Of a stretch of DNA of 64,000 nucleotides, positions 7,930 to 16,602 are shown piece after piece (within the stretch, counting starts at the first letter, position 1; each line of letters opens with the position of its first letter). The notes under the pieces are model-generated. The model searched no databases, was not told the DNA's origin, and saw nothing but the letters and a program-made list of their open reading frames with translations. Both the position numbers and the translations under genes were made by a program. This stretch comes from Actinoalloteichus_B caeruleus (GTDB lineage Bacteria; Actinomycetota; Actinomycetes; Mycobacteriales; Pseudonocardiaceae): assembly GCF_000718005.1 (NCBI RefSeq), contig NZ_JODV01000021.1. One strand, given 5' to 3'.

Positions 7930-8718
7930 TCAGCGCGGGGTGGTCGCGCCGGGGTCGACGGTGCGGGTTCGCACGAGGGCCTCGATGCCGTCGAGGACGC
8001 GGAGCAGGCCGAACTCGAAGTCGTGCGCCGGGTCGTGCGGCGCGCGGTGGGCGGTGCCGGCGGCGGCTCCGACCCGGGCGGCCACCGGGAACCGGTCGGG
8101 GTCGAGGACCCGGGTGAGGTGGGGGGCGTGCGCGGCCCACCACTGCTCGTCGCTCATGCCGGACCGGTGTTCGGTCCGCGCCGCCTCCCACGCGGCCCGG
8201 GCGGCGGTGCGCACGTGCCCGAGGACGAGGGTGAGGACCGCGTCCATCTCGACGTCGGTGAGGCCGATGCCGTCCAGGGCGCGGAGTTCGTGGTCGTACT
8301 TGGCGATGGCGTGCGGGCCCAGCACGGCACGGCCGGTGGCGACCTGCGCCAACCAGCCGTGCCGCTGGTAGAGCTCCCAGTTGCGCCGGGCCACGGCCTC
8401 GAGGTGCCCCCGCCACCCGCCGGGGGCGGGGGCGGTGAGGTCGAGTTCCCCGTAGACGGCGTCGACCATGGCCTCGACGAGTTCGTCCTTGCCGGGCACG
8501 TAGGTGTAGAGGGACATCGTGCCCACTCCGAGCTGGTGGGCGACGCGGCGCATGGACAGCGCGGCCAGGCCCTCGGTGTCGGCGAGGTCGACGGCGGCGC
8601 GGACGATGTCCTCGACGTCGATGCCCTGCCGGCCCCGCCGGCCGGACGGGCCGCTGGTCCTCCAGAGCAGGGCGAGGCTGCGAGCCGGGTCGGCGGGGCC
8701 GGGGTTCTCGGGGGCCAT
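7930..8718 (-). CDS. TetR-family transcriptional regulator
   Basis: A 262-residue protein. The helix-turn-helix is at about residues 33-80, with IVRAAVDLADTEGLAALSMRRVAHQLGVG and the recognition helix continuing to SLYTYVPGKDEL. The remainder is a long helical ligand domain of the TetR_C type. Such proteins repress drug-efflux genes and release DNA when the drug binds. It is the third gene of an MFS-ABC-TetR operon on the minus strand, 37 bp behind the ABC transporter, so it probably regulates that operon. ATG at 8718 lies about ten residues ahead of the conserved part; the N-terminal 30 residues are basic and variable. Confidence 0.87.
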   Translation of the reverse strand: MAPENPGPADPARSLALLWRTSGPSGRRGRQGIDVEDIVRAAVDLADTEGLAALSMRRVAHQLGVGTMSLYTYVPGKDELVEAMVDAVYGELDLTAPAPGGWRGHLEAVARRNWELYQRHGWLAQVATGRAVLGPHAIAKYDHELRALDGIGLTDVEMDAVLTLVLGHVRTAARAAWEAARTEHRSGMSDEQWWAAHAPHLTRVLDPDRFPVAARVGAAAGTAHRAPHDPAHDFEFGLLRVLDGIEALVRTRTVDPGATTPR

Positions 8719-8755
8719 GAGGCAGGGATCGTAGTCGTGCGCCGGGGCGGGCGGG

Positions 8756-10636
8756 TCAGGTGACCGGCGCGGTGGGGGAGGTGGCGAACTGGGTGCGGTG
8801 CAGTTCGGCGTAGCGGCCCCCGGCGGTGAGGAGTGCGTCGTGGGTGCCGCGTTCGACGATGCGGCCCTCCTCGACGACGAGGATGGTGTCGGCGGCGCGG
8901 ACGGTGGACAGTCGGTGGGCGATGACCAGGCAGGTGCGGCCGGTGGTCGCTTCGGCCAGGGCGTCCTGGACGGCGGCCTCGGAGGTGGCGTCGAGGGCGG
9001 CGGTGGCCTCGTCGAGGATCACCAGGCGGGGGGCGGCCAGCAGCAGTCGGGCGATGGTCAACCGCTGGCGTTCTCCTCCGGAGAAGCGGTAGCCGCGTTC
9101 CCCGACCACGGTGTCCAGTCCGTCGGGTAAGTCGGCGACGAGGTCGGCCAGGCGGGCTCGGCGCAGCGCGTCCCACACCTCGGCGTCGGTGGCCGAGGGG
9201 CGGGGCAGGGTCAGGTTCGCGCGGATGGTGTCGTGGAAGAGGTGTCCGTCCTGGGTGACCATGCCGACGGTGTCGCGTAGGGAGGCGCTGGTGAGGTCTC
9301 GGACGTCGACGTCGTTGATCCGCACGGCCCCGGCGGTGACGTCGTGGAGGCGGGAGAGCAGGTGGGCGATGGTGGACTTGCCGGCGCCGGAGGAGCCGAC
9401 GAGGGCCACCGTGGTGCCGGGTTCGATCCGGAAGGACACCGAGCGCAGCACGGGCTGGTTCTCCCGTGTGTCGAGGGTGGCGACGTCCTCCAGGGAGGCC
9501 AGGGAGACCCTGTCGGCCGTGGGGTAGGTGAAGTCGACGGAGTCGAACTCGACTGCCACCGGCCCGGGTGGGGTGTCGCGGGCGTCGGGGCGTTGCCGGA
9601 TGAGCGGCACCAGGTCGAGGATCTCGAAGACGCGTTCGAACGCCACGATGGCCGTCGAGATCTCGATGCGGGCGCTGGCCAACGCGGTCAGCGGCGCGTA
9701 GAGGCGGGTCAGCAGCATCGCCAGTGCCACCACCGCGCCGGGTTCGAGTTGCCCGGTCAGGGCGGCGACGCCGCCGACGCCGTAGACCAGGGCCAGTGCC
9801 AGCGCCGAGACCAGGGTGAGGGCGGTGAGGAACACGTGTTGGACCATCGCCGAGCGGACGCCGATGTCCCGGACGCGGTCGGCGCGGCGGGCGAACTCCT
9901 CGGACTCCTGGTGGGGCCGGCCGAAGAGCTTGACCAGGGTCGCGCCGGGCGCGGAGAACCGTTCGGTCATCTGGGTGCCCATGGCGGCGTCGTGGGCGGC
10001 GGCCTCCCGGCGGAGCCGGGCGAGCCGGGTGCCCATCCGCTGGGCGGGCAGGACGAAGACGGGCAGGAGCAGCACGGCGAGCAGGGTGATCCGCCAGGAG
10101 ATGCCGAGCATCACCACGAGGGTGAGGGCGAGGGTGACGAGGTTGCCCACGACTCCGGAGAGGGTGTCGCTGAAGGCGCGTTGGGCGCCGATGACGTCGT
10201 TGTTGAGCCGGCTGACCAGGGCGCCGGTGCGGGTGCGGGTGAAGAAGGCGAGGGGCATGCGTTGGACGTGGTCGAACACGGCGGTGCGCAGGTCCAGGAT
10301 GAGGCCCTCGCCGAGGCGGGCGGACTGCCAGCGGGTGAGCAGTCCCAGGCCCGCCTCGGCCAGGGCGACCGCGGCGATGGTCAGGGCGACCCAGGCCACG
10401 GCGCTGGCCGGGCCTCCGGCGGTGATGGTGTCGACGACGCGGCCGGCCAGCACGGGGGTCACCACGGCGAGACTGGCGGTGATCACGCTGAGCAGGAGGA
10501 AGCCGGTGAGGAGACGCCGGTGGGGGTGGGCGAACCGGGCGATGCGGCGCAGGGTGTCGCGGGAGAGGGGGTGACGGCGGTGCTGGCCGTGCATCGCGTG
10601 GTGAAGCGACGTCCACGCGGTCATGTCCATGCTCAT
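8756..10636 (-). CDS. ABC exporter with fused membrane and ATPase domains
   Basis: A 626-residue half-transporter of the MsbA/LmrA type. An exporter membrane domain with six helices covers about residues 40-330 (first helix LLTGFLLLSVITASLAVV). The ATPase domain covers about 365-610, with Walker A GSSGAGKST, Q-loop VTQDGHLF, signature FSGGERQR and Walker B LVILDEATAALD. It should work as a homodimer in the cytoplasmic membrane and export lipids or drugs. It starts 25 bp after the MFS exporter stop and precedes TetR, so all three form one operon. The MSMDM start gives two close ATG choices. Confidence 0.9.
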   Translation of the reverse strand: MSMDMTAWTSLHHAMHGQHRRHPLSRDTLRRIARFAHPHRRLLTGFLLLSVITASLAVVTPVLAGRVVDTITAGGPASAVAWVALTIAAVALAEAGLGLLTRWQSARLGEGLILDLRTAVFDHVQRMPLAFFTRTRTGALVSRLNNDVIGAQRAFSDTLSGVVGNLVTLALTLVVMLGISWRITLLAVLLLPVFVLPAQRMGTRLARLRREAAAHDAAMGTQMTERFSAPGATLVKLFGRPHQESEEFARRADRVRDIGVRSAMVQHVFLTALTLVSALALALVYGVGGVAALTGQLEPGAVVALAMLLTRLYAPLTALASARIEISTAIVAFERVFEILDLVPLIRQRPDARDTPPGPVAVEFDSVDFTYPTADRVSLASLEDVATLDTRENQPVLRSVSFRIEPGTTVALVGSSGAGKSTIAHLLSRLHDVTAGAVRINDVDVRDLTSASLRDTVGMVTQDGHLFHDTIRANLTLPRPSATDAEVWDALRRARLADLVADLPDGLDTVVGERGYRFSGGERQRLTIARLLLAAPRLVILDEATAALDATSEAAVQDALAEATTGRTCLVIAHRLSTVRAADTILVVEEGRIVERGTHDALLTAGGRYAELHRTQFATSPTAPVT

Positions 10637-10661
10637 GGTGTCTCCGAACGGGGTGGGGTGG

Positions 10662-12200
10662 TCAGGCCGCGTCGGTGGCGGTGTCGGCGGTCGGTGGGGT
10701 TCGCAGGGTCAGCACGACGGTGACGGCGACGGCGAGGGTCAGGGCGGTCCCGATGAGGGCCACCCCGTGGAAGGCGTCGGTGAACGCGGCTCGGGCCAGG
10801 CTGAGCAGGTCGCCGGCCAGCGGGGCGGGCAGGGTGTCGGCGAGGGCGGCCGCGGCGCCGAGGGTGTCCCCGGCGGCGGTGGCCGCGTCGGCTCCCAGGC
10901 CGCTCGGCAGGTCCGTCATCGCGCCCCGGTAGAGGGCGGTGCCGACGCTGCCCAGGACGGCGATGCCCAGGGCCGTGCCCAGTTCGCTCCCGGTCTCCGA
11001 CAGCGCGGAGGCCGAGCCGACCCGCTGGGCGGGCACCGAGCTGAGGATGACGTCGGTGGTCAGGGTCAGCGTGGGGCCCAGCCCGAACTGGATGGCGGTG
11101 AACGCCGCGACCAGGACGGGTAGCCCGCCGTCGCTGTCGGTCCAGGTCAGGGTGATCAGGCCGGCCGCTCCGAGGGTGAGGCCGGCGGCCATCAGGACGG
11201 CGGGGCGGATCCAGCGCACCAGCAGCGGCGCGCACAGGGTGCCGACCACTCCGGCCGCGACGGCGGGCAGCATCCACAGGCCGGCGTCCAGGGGGGACAG
11301 GCCGAGGACGAGTTGCAGGTACTGGCCCTGGAAGAACATCACCCCCGACATGGCGAACACCGTGACGGTCTGGGCGAGAAGGGAGGCGGTGAAGGTGGTG
11401 TTGCGGAACAGTCCCAGGTCCAGCAGGGGGTGGGTCAGGGTGCGCTGTCGGCGGACGAAGACGACGCCGAGCACGCCGCCGGTGGCCAACCACACCAGGG
11501 ACGTGCCGGTCGGGCCGTGTTCGGCGAGGTGTTTGATCCCGTACACGGCGGTGAGCACGGCGGTCAGGGACAGCAGGACGCTGATCAGGTCGAGGCCCGC
11601 GGCGCGTTCGCCCCGGGTCTCGGGCAGCAGGAAGGGGCCGGTGGCCAGGAGCAGGGCCATGACGGGCACGCCGAGGAGGAACACCGATCCCCACCAGAAC
11701 TGGTGGAGGAGTATCCCGCCGACCACGGGGCCGAGCGCGGTACCGGCGGCGAAGCAGGTCATCCACACCGAGACGGCGAGGGTGCGTTGCCGGGGGTGGG
11801 TGAACAGGGTGCGGATGAGCGACAGGGTCGAGGGCATGAGGGTCGCTCCGGCCACGCCCAGCAGTGCCCGGCTGAGGATCAGGGTGAGGGCGGTGGGGGA
11901 GAACGCCGCGAGCACGGAGGCGACACCGAAGGCGGCCGAGCCGATCAACAGCAGGCGCCGCCGGCCGATGCGGTCGCCGAGGGTGCCCATCGTGATGAGC
12001 GTGCCGGCGATGAGGAACCCGTAGCTGTCGGTGATCCACAGCAGTTCGGTGCCAGTGGGCGCCAGGTCGGCGGTCAGCGCGGGCACGGCCAGGTGCAGCA
12101 CCGTCATGTCCATCGCGATGAGCAGCGTGGGCAGCGCGAGGACCGCCAGGCCCAGCCACTGCCGGCGGCCGGCGCGGGGGCCGGTGTGTGTCGTGGTCAT
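10662..12200 (-). CDS. MFS multidrug exporter, DHA2 (EmrB/QacA) family
   Basis: A 512-residue protein with about 14 membrane helices. Motif A appears as GTLGDRIGRRRLLL after the second helix, motif D1 near LLIAMDMTVLHLAVPAL at the first helix, and motif C-like GTALGPVVGG in helix 5. It should expel drugs or cationic compounds in exchange for protons. The ATG at 12200 is chosen because AGGAAC precedes it and the MTTTHTG start fits; the longer frame to 12326 would run through the promoter palindrome. It heads the MFS-ABC-TetR operon and is divergent from soxR, which may activate it under redox stress. Confidence 0.9.
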   Translation of the reverse strand: MTTTHTGPRAGRRQWLGLAVLALPTLLIAMDMTVLHLAVPALTADLAPTGTELLWITDSYGFLIAGTLITMGTLGDRIGRRRLLLIGSAAFGVASVLAAFSPTALTLILSRALLGVAGATLMPSTLSLIRTLFTHPRQRTLAVSVWMTCFAAGTALGPVVGGILLHQFWWGSVFLLGVPVMALLLATGPFLLPETRGERAAGLDLISVLLSLTAVLTAVYGIKHLAEHGPTGTSLVWLATGGVLGVVFVRRQRTLTHPLLDLGLFRNTTFTASLLAQTVTVFAMSGVMFFQGQYLQLVLGLSPLDAGLWMLPAVAAGVVGTLCAPLLVRWIRPAVLMAAGLTLGAAGLITLTWTDSDGGLPVLVAAFTAIQFGLGPTLTLTTDVILSSVPAQRVGSASALSETGSELGTALGIAVLGSVGTALYRGAMTDLPSGLGADAATAAGDTLGAAAALADTLPAPLAGDLLSLARAAFTDAFHGVALIGTALTLAVAVTVVLTLRTPPTADTATDAA

Positions 12201-12263
12201 CGGAGTTCCTGTTCTCGGAGGGGGGCGCGGGTTCCTTGACCGGCGCCGCCCCGGAACGGTAGA

Positions 12264-12283
12264 ACCTGAACCAATCTTCAGGT
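12264..12283. promoter_or_regulatory. Palindromic SoxR-type operator between the MFS gene and soxR
   Basis: ACCTGAA-CCAATC-TTCAGGT has perfect 7-bp arms. It lies 63 bp from the MFS start and 9 bp before the soxR GTG. A dyad of this size is what MerR-class proteins bind between -35 and -10. Binding by the adjacent SoxR is inference. Confidence 0.65.
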
Positions 12284-12292
12284 CAACTGCGC

Positions 12293-12808
12293 GTGGTGGG
12301 GGATGTGGTGACAGTGGAGGGTCCACGGTGGGACCAGGACGAGCTGACGGTGGGCCAGGTGGCCCGGCGGGCGGGGGTGGCGGTCAGCGCCCTGCACTTC
12401 TACGAGCGGCAGGGGCTGATCCGCTCCCGCCGGACCAGTGGCAACCAGCGGCGTTACCGGCGGGACACGCTGCGCCGGATCGCGCTCGTCCGGGTGGCCC
12501 AGCGGGTGGGCATCCCGCTGTCCGAGGTCGCCGAGGTGCTCGCGTTGTTGCCGGAGGGACGGACACCGAACCGGGAGGACTGGCAGCGGATCTCCGAGCG
12601 GTGGCACCACGAGCTCAGTGAGCGCATCCGGTACCTGGAGCAGTTGCGGGACGACTTCACCGACTGCGTCGGCTGCGGGTGCCTGTCGCTGGACCGGTGC
12701 GCCCTGGCCAATCCGAGGGATGTGTGCGGGCAGGAAGGCAGTGGTCCCCAGCGGCTGCGGGGGTGTTCGGTGTTCCCGGCGGGGTTGCGGGGACCGTCCG
12801 AGTGCTGA
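12293..12808 (+). CDS. soxR: Redox-sensing regulator SoxR
   Basis: A 171-residue MerR-class protein. The winged helix runs from LTVGQVARRAGVAVSALHFYE, about residues 18-38, to the long dimerisation helix at 90-120. The iron-sulfur site CVGCGCLSLDRC (C125, C128, C130, C136) matches the C-x2-C-x-C-x5-C pattern of the [2Fe-2S] cluster. Oxidation of this cluster by redox-cycling compounds switches SoxR into an activator. In actinomycetes its targets are often exporters and quinone-processing enzymes; the divergent MFS gene is the natural candidate. Several GTG codons compete as start (12293, 12296, 12305, 12308); the one given is the longest. Confidence 0.9.
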   Translation: MVGDVVTVEGPRWDQDELTVGQVARRAGVAVSALHFYERQGLIRSRRTSGNQRRYRRDTLRRIALVRVAQRVGIPLSEVAEVLALLPEGRTPNREDWQRISERWHHELSERIRYLEQLRDDFTDCVGCGCLSLDRCALANPRDVCGQEGSGPQRLRGCSVFPAGLRGPSEC

Positions 12809-13025
12809 ACGGCCGGGGCGGGGAGAGCGTGGAGTGGACCGCGCCCGGGAAGGGAACGGGGGCCCGGTCGCCGGGGGCGGGGTCCGACGGGGCGCGGGGT
12901 GGCCGGGTGGGCGGGCCCCGGGGCGGCGCGCCCTGGTCCACGCCGTCCCCGGTGGCGCGGCGTCGGCGTTGACGGGCTCGGCCACCACCTGCCCGTGCCG
13001 GGCGGCGGACCGGAGGAGGTCACGG

Positions 13026-13040
13026 TCCCGCGCGGCGGGA
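13026..13040. terminator. Short GC hairpin beyond the methyltransferase gene
   Basis: TCCCGC-GCG-GCGGGA is a 6-bp stem with a 3-nt loop, 19 bp after the stop of the minus-strand HemK-like gene. The 250-bp gap to soxR otherwise shows nothing. Confidence 0.4.
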
Positions 13041-13058
13041 TCGCCGGGGCGGCGGGGC

Positions 13059-13853
13059 TCAGCGGGCGGGGGCGGAGCCGAGGACGACGGTGGCCGTCGC
13101 GTCCGGGGAGCGGGCGGCGGTGGCGTCGAGCCCGTCCGCCCGCAGGATGGCGACCGCGGGCCCGGCCTGCCGGTCGCTGGTCTCGACGAGCAGGTGACCG
13201 CCGGGGGACAACCACTCCTCGGCCCGCGCGCTGACCCGGCGCAGCAGGTCGAGGCCGTCGCCGCCGCCGTCGAGCGCGGCCCGGGCCTCGTGCAACCTGG
13301 CCTCCGGTGGGAGCAGGGCGATCTCCCGGGTCGGGACGTAGGGGACGTTGGCCAGCAGGACGTCCACGCGGCCGCGCAACCCGGCGGGCAGCGGGGCGTA
13401 GAGGTCCCCCAGGAACACCTGGCCGTCGAGGTCGGCGAGGTTGTCCCGGGCGCAGGACACGGCGGCGGGATCGATGTCGCTGGCGTGGACGCGGATCCCG
13501 GGACGCCGCGTGGCCAGGGCCAGTCCCAGCGCGCCCGACCCGCAGCACAGGTCCACCACGACGCTGCCGGGACCGGTCACCTCGGCGGCGCGGTCGACGA
13601 GGAACTCGGTGCGGCGTCGGGGGACGAACACGCCGGGGGCCACCCGCACGCGGCATCCGGCGAACTCGGCCCAGCCGAGCAGGTGTTCGAGGGGCAGGCC
13701 GGCGACCCGGCGGCGGAGGAGGGCGTCCAGGTGCGCCGGGGTGCGGGCGGCGTCTCGCAGCAGGCGGGCCTCGTCCTCGGCGAACACGCAGCCGGCCTCC
13801 CGCAGCGCGTCGACGACGGGATCGGAGGGGGGTGGGGTCGGCGTGTTCGGCAC
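13059..13853 (-). CDS. HemK/PrmC-like N5-glutamine methyltransferase
   Basis: A 264-residue SAM-dependent methyltransferase. The motif VFVPRRRTEFLV (75-86) introduces the fold, the SAM site is VVVDLCCGSGALG (98-110), ASDIDPAAV follows, and the catalytic NVPYVP (169-174) is the N-x-P-Y signature that holds the glutamine side chain. True PrmC methylates release factors and has NPPY; the V in this copy and its isolated location suggest a paralogue, with a release factor or another protein as substrate. The GTG at 13853 is preceded by GGAGG seven bases upstream; longer frames have no such site. Confidence 0.8.
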   Translation of the reverse strand: MPNTPTPPPSDPVVDALREAGCVFAEDEARLLRDAARTPAHLDALLRRRVAGLPLEHLLGWAEFAGCRVRVAPGVFVPRRRTEFLVDRAAEVTGPGSVVVDLCCGSGALGLALATRRPGIRVHASDIDPAAVSCARDNLADLDGQVFLGDLYAPLPAGLRGRVDVLLANVPYVPTREIALLPPEARLHEARAALDGGGDGLDLLRRVSARAEEWLSPGGHLLVETSDRQAGPAVAILRADGLDATAARSPDATATVVLGSAPAR

Positions 13854-14214
13854 AGGGCGCCTCCGGTCTGCCGAGCGGGTGGGCCTCACCCCCGCCGGAC
13901 GCCGGCCCGGTCGGGCCACCGGCACTCGTCGAGTTGATCTTCGTGCGGGGGCAACTCTACTCCGGGGGTGGCCTCGGGCGGGCGCGTGTGGCGGGATGCC
14001 GACGCCGCCACCCCCGTGTCCTGGTGGGACGCGCGGGGCGGGGCCGTCGCCCCGGCGGGGCTGGCGGTCTCCCCGGCCCCGTCGAGGTCGGGGCGCCACT
14101 GGTCCTGCCCGGTGGCGGCCAGGGCGGGAGGCCGCCACCGCCACCTGGGCGGACCACCGCCGCCAGGACCGCCGCCGGGCGGGCCCGGGGCCGGGACGCG
14201 GCCGCCCTCGGGTG
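13854..14214. other. Gene-free gap of 361 bp
   Basis: Lies between two minus-strand genes. It is rich in runs of GGC and GCC and has short hairpins near 14175-14205, but I see no coding pattern or clear regulatory palindrome beyond the ribosome binding site of the methyltransferase gene. Confidence 0.4.
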
Positions 14215-15060
14215 TCAGCGCCCCTCGCGGTCCGCCCAGTGCGAGGGCCGTCGCAGACCGGCGGGGAGCCGGGTGGCCGCGTCGCCCCGGGCCGCGTCGA
14301 GCTGGGCCTGGATGAGGAACACGCCGTGCCGCAGGTCGGCGCCGGAGAGGTCCGCGTCCCGCAGGTCGGCGCCGAGCAGGTCCGCCCACCGCAGATCCGC
14401 GCCGCGCAGGTCCGCGGCGATCAGGTAGGCCCCCCGCAGGGTGGCGCCCCGCAGGTCCGCCCGCCGCAGCCGCGCCCCCATCAGGTCAGCGCCCCGGTGG
14501 TCGCGGCCGGCCACGGGTGCCTCGGCGCGGGCCAGGTCGCCGGCCCGCCCCAGCAGGGCACCGACCTCGGCTCGCAGCGCGGGCAGGTCCAGCCCCAGCA
14601 GGACCTCGGCGTCGGCGTCGGCCAGTGCGGTGGCCCGAGTGAGCACCGCGTCGAGGTCGGCGTGCACCGGGCGGGCGGCGGGCAGGGCCAGTGCGGCGGT
14701 GAGATACCAGCGCAGTTCGTTGAGCTGCCGCATCACCGGGAACACCGCGAACATGGGTCCGGCGACACCGGGGTCGCCCCGCCAGTCCCGCCCTCCGAAG
14801 GTGACCTGGGTGACCTGTTGGCCGGCTCCGAAGCAGTCGAAGACGGTGCACCCGGCGAACCCCCGGGGGCGGAGCTGGTCGTGGATGCCGCAGGCGTGGT
14901 CCACCCGCAGGTGGGAGCACGGTTGGCCGGCGTCCTTGCTCACCGCGAAGTCCTGGGAGGCGGTGAAGGGGAGCGCGACGCAGCACAACCCGACGCACCG
15001 TTGGCAGTCCGCGCGCAGGGTCGTCTCGGCGGCGGGTCCAGGCGTTGGTGGCTCTGCCAC
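14215..15060 (-). CDS. Pentapeptide-repeat protein with Cys-rich N-terminal domain
   Basis: A 281-residue protein in two parts. The N-terminal part has DCQRCVGLCCVALPF (about residues 18-32), CSHL, CGIH and C-x4-C further on, a set of cysteines and a histidine that could hold a metal. The C-terminal part, about 188-250, consists of pentapeptide repeats with the A-D-L-x-x pattern (GADLMGARLRRADLRGATL and onwards), expected to form a right-handed quadrilateral beta helix. Pentapeptide proteins such as Qnr and MfpA shield gyrase from drugs, but the role of this Cys-rich actinobacterial family is unknown. It stands alone; the ATG at 15060 fits. Confidence 0.8.
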   Translation of the reverse strand: MAEPPTPGPAAETTLRADCQRCVGLCCVALPFTASQDFAVSKDAGQPCSHLRVDHACGIHDQLRPRGFAGCTVFDCFGAGQQVTQVTFGGRDWRGDPGVAGPMFAVFPVMRQLNELRWYLTAALALPAARPVHADLDAVLTRATALADADAEVLLGLDLPALRAEVGALLGRAGDLARAEAPVAGRDHRGADLMGARLRRADLRGATLRGAYLIAADLRGADLRWADLLGADLRDADLSGADLRHGVFLIQAQLDAARGDAATRLPAGLRRPSHWADREGR

Positions 15061-15135
15061 GGATGTTCCCCTCTCCCCGGCCGGGTTCGGGAGGCCGGCG
15101 TGGTGTCGCGGGGGAGTCTGGCAGTCGCCGGGTGT

Positions 15136-15178
15136 CCGGTCGGGGGCGGGGCGTCCTCGGTGGCCTGCCCCCGACCGG
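15136..15178 (-). terminator. Strong hairpin after the reductase-hemerythrin gene
   Basis: CCGGTCGGGGGC (15136-15147) and GCCCCCGACCGG (15167-15178) are perfect 12-bp arms with a 19-nt loop, ten bases beyond the stop of the minus-strand gene. Confidence 0.65.
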
Positions 15179-15187
15179 CGCGGTGCC

Positions 15188-16027
15188 TCAGCTCAGGTGC
15201 GCGTCCAGGACGGGGATCAGGGTTTCCTCCTCGTAGTCCAGGTGGCCGAGCACCTCCCCGGTCAGCTGGTCCACCCGCTCCACCAGTTCGTCCCGGTCGA
15301 GGTCGGTGCGGTCCAGGACCGCCCGCAGTTCGGTGAGCGCGGCGGCGATCCGCTCGTGTTCCTCGTCCAACCGGTCCAGGACCGCACCCAACTCGGGGTG
15401 GCGGGCGCGCAGCGCCGGGAACAGATGCTCGTCCTCCAACCGGTGGTGCGCGCCGAGCCCGGCGCACAGCGTCAGGCAGTTCATCCTCAGCTGGACCCCC
15501 AGGCCCGTGCCGGCCGAGGTGACCTCGGCGCGGACCAGGTCGAGTTCCCGGCGGAAGGCGTCGTGCACCATGCGCAGGCCCGCGCCGGGGGACGGCCAGG
15601 ACGGCGGTCCGGGGAGTTCCCGCAGCGCCACCACGGGAATGGTGCGGGAGGTGTTCTCCTGGTACCGCGCCCATTCCGGGTCGGACTCGACGGCGCGGGC
15701 GAAGGCCGCGTCCCGTTCCGGGCCGCGCAGGACCTCGGCCTCCGCCTGGTAGGTGAACACCCCGTCCTCGACGGTCACCCGGGGGTGGGCGACGAGGTTG
15801 TGGAACCAGGCGGGGTGCCGGGGTGCTCCGCCGGCGGAGGCGATGACGAGGATGCGTTCTCCCCCGTCGGGCAGGTAGCCCAGGGGAACGGTGTGGGGGG
15901 CGCCGCTGCGCGCTCCGGTCGTGGTCAGCAGCAGGAGTCGGGTGCCGTCGACGGGGCCACCCACTCGGCCCTCGTTGGCGCGGAACTCCTCGATGATCGA
16001 CGTCGTGACGTCAGGGGACGGGGACAT
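15188..16027 (-). CDS. Deazaflavin-dependent reductase fused to a hemerythrin domain
   Basis: A 279-residue fusion. Residues 1-135 form a split beta-barrel of the Ddn/F420-dependent nitroreductase type (GTRLLLLTTTGARSGAPHTVPLGYLPDGG, then PAWFHNLVAHPRVTV), which normally uses reduced F420 to reduce quinones or nitro compounds. Residues 150-279 form an HHE four-helix bundle with iron ligands visible in HHRLEDEHLFPAL, DEEHERI and HLDYEEETLIP. The pairing suggests that oxygen, nitric oxide or redox state sensed by the di-iron site is linked to the reductase. The start at 16027 (ATG, MSPSPDV) is preferred to a long upstream frame that looks non-coding. A strong hairpin follows. Confidence 0.82.
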   Translation of the reverse strand: MSPSPDVTTSIIEEFRANEGRVGGPVDGTRLLLLTTTGARSGAPHTVPLGYLPDGGERILVIASAGGAPRHPAWFHNLVAHPRVTVEDGVFTYQAEAEVLRGPERDAAFARAVESDPEWARYQENTSRTIPVVALRELPGPPSWPSPGAGLRMVHDAFRRELDLVRAEVTSAGTGLGVQLRMNCLTLCAGLGAHHRLEDEHLFPALRARHPELGAVLDRLDEEHERIAAALTELRAVLDRTDLDRDELVERVDQLTGEVLGHLDYEEETLIPVLDAHLS

Positions 16028-16602
16028 GTGCGGTGTTCTCTCCCGGGGAGTCGAAGGTGTGGCCGAGCGCCACACGGCAGGGGGCGGCCAGTGCGTGAAC
16101 GCCCGACCCGGCGTGGCCTGGAGCGGCGGGGGGAGCCGGGTGGGGCGCGGGCGCGCGGTGTCGGTCCCGTGCGCGGGACGGGGGGAACGGCGCGCGGAGG
16201 GGAGGAGGATCGACGGCCACCGTGCGGGGACGACGGCGGGGGCCGGCGACGGAGAGGCGGGCGGAGCGCGCGCCCGCACCGTGCTCACGCCAGGGCCGGG
16301 AGCCCCACTCGTGATTGGCCCATGGCCGACCCGGCAGTCACGATCATCACACTAGTAGATGATGGCGACCACTCAATCGGGTGGGCCGTTCCGGTGTGGG
16401 GTACTCGGAACGAGAAGGGATCGGGTGCTCCGGGGCGCCGTCCTGGGTCGGCCGGCGCGCCCAGCCCGAGCCGGCGTGGTGTCCGGGCGGGAGTGCTCAC
16501 CACTCACCCCCCGGGCTGGCGGTCGCGGACGGCGCGGGGCGGAGGAGCTGGTCACGGGATATTCGGTGGTCGGGGTGGGCCGCCGGGTGGCACACTCCGC
16601 CG
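16028..16602. promoter_or_regulatory. Divergent gap with a palindrome
   Basis: A 575-bp gap between divergent genes. ATCATC-ACACTAGTA-GATGAT (16343-16363) is an inverted repeat with 6-bp arms in an AT-rich patch, unusual in this DNA, and may mark the promoter area. CACACT (16591-16596) sits six bases before the DinB start and may be a weak -10 box. No gene is supported in the gap. Confidence 0.4.
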
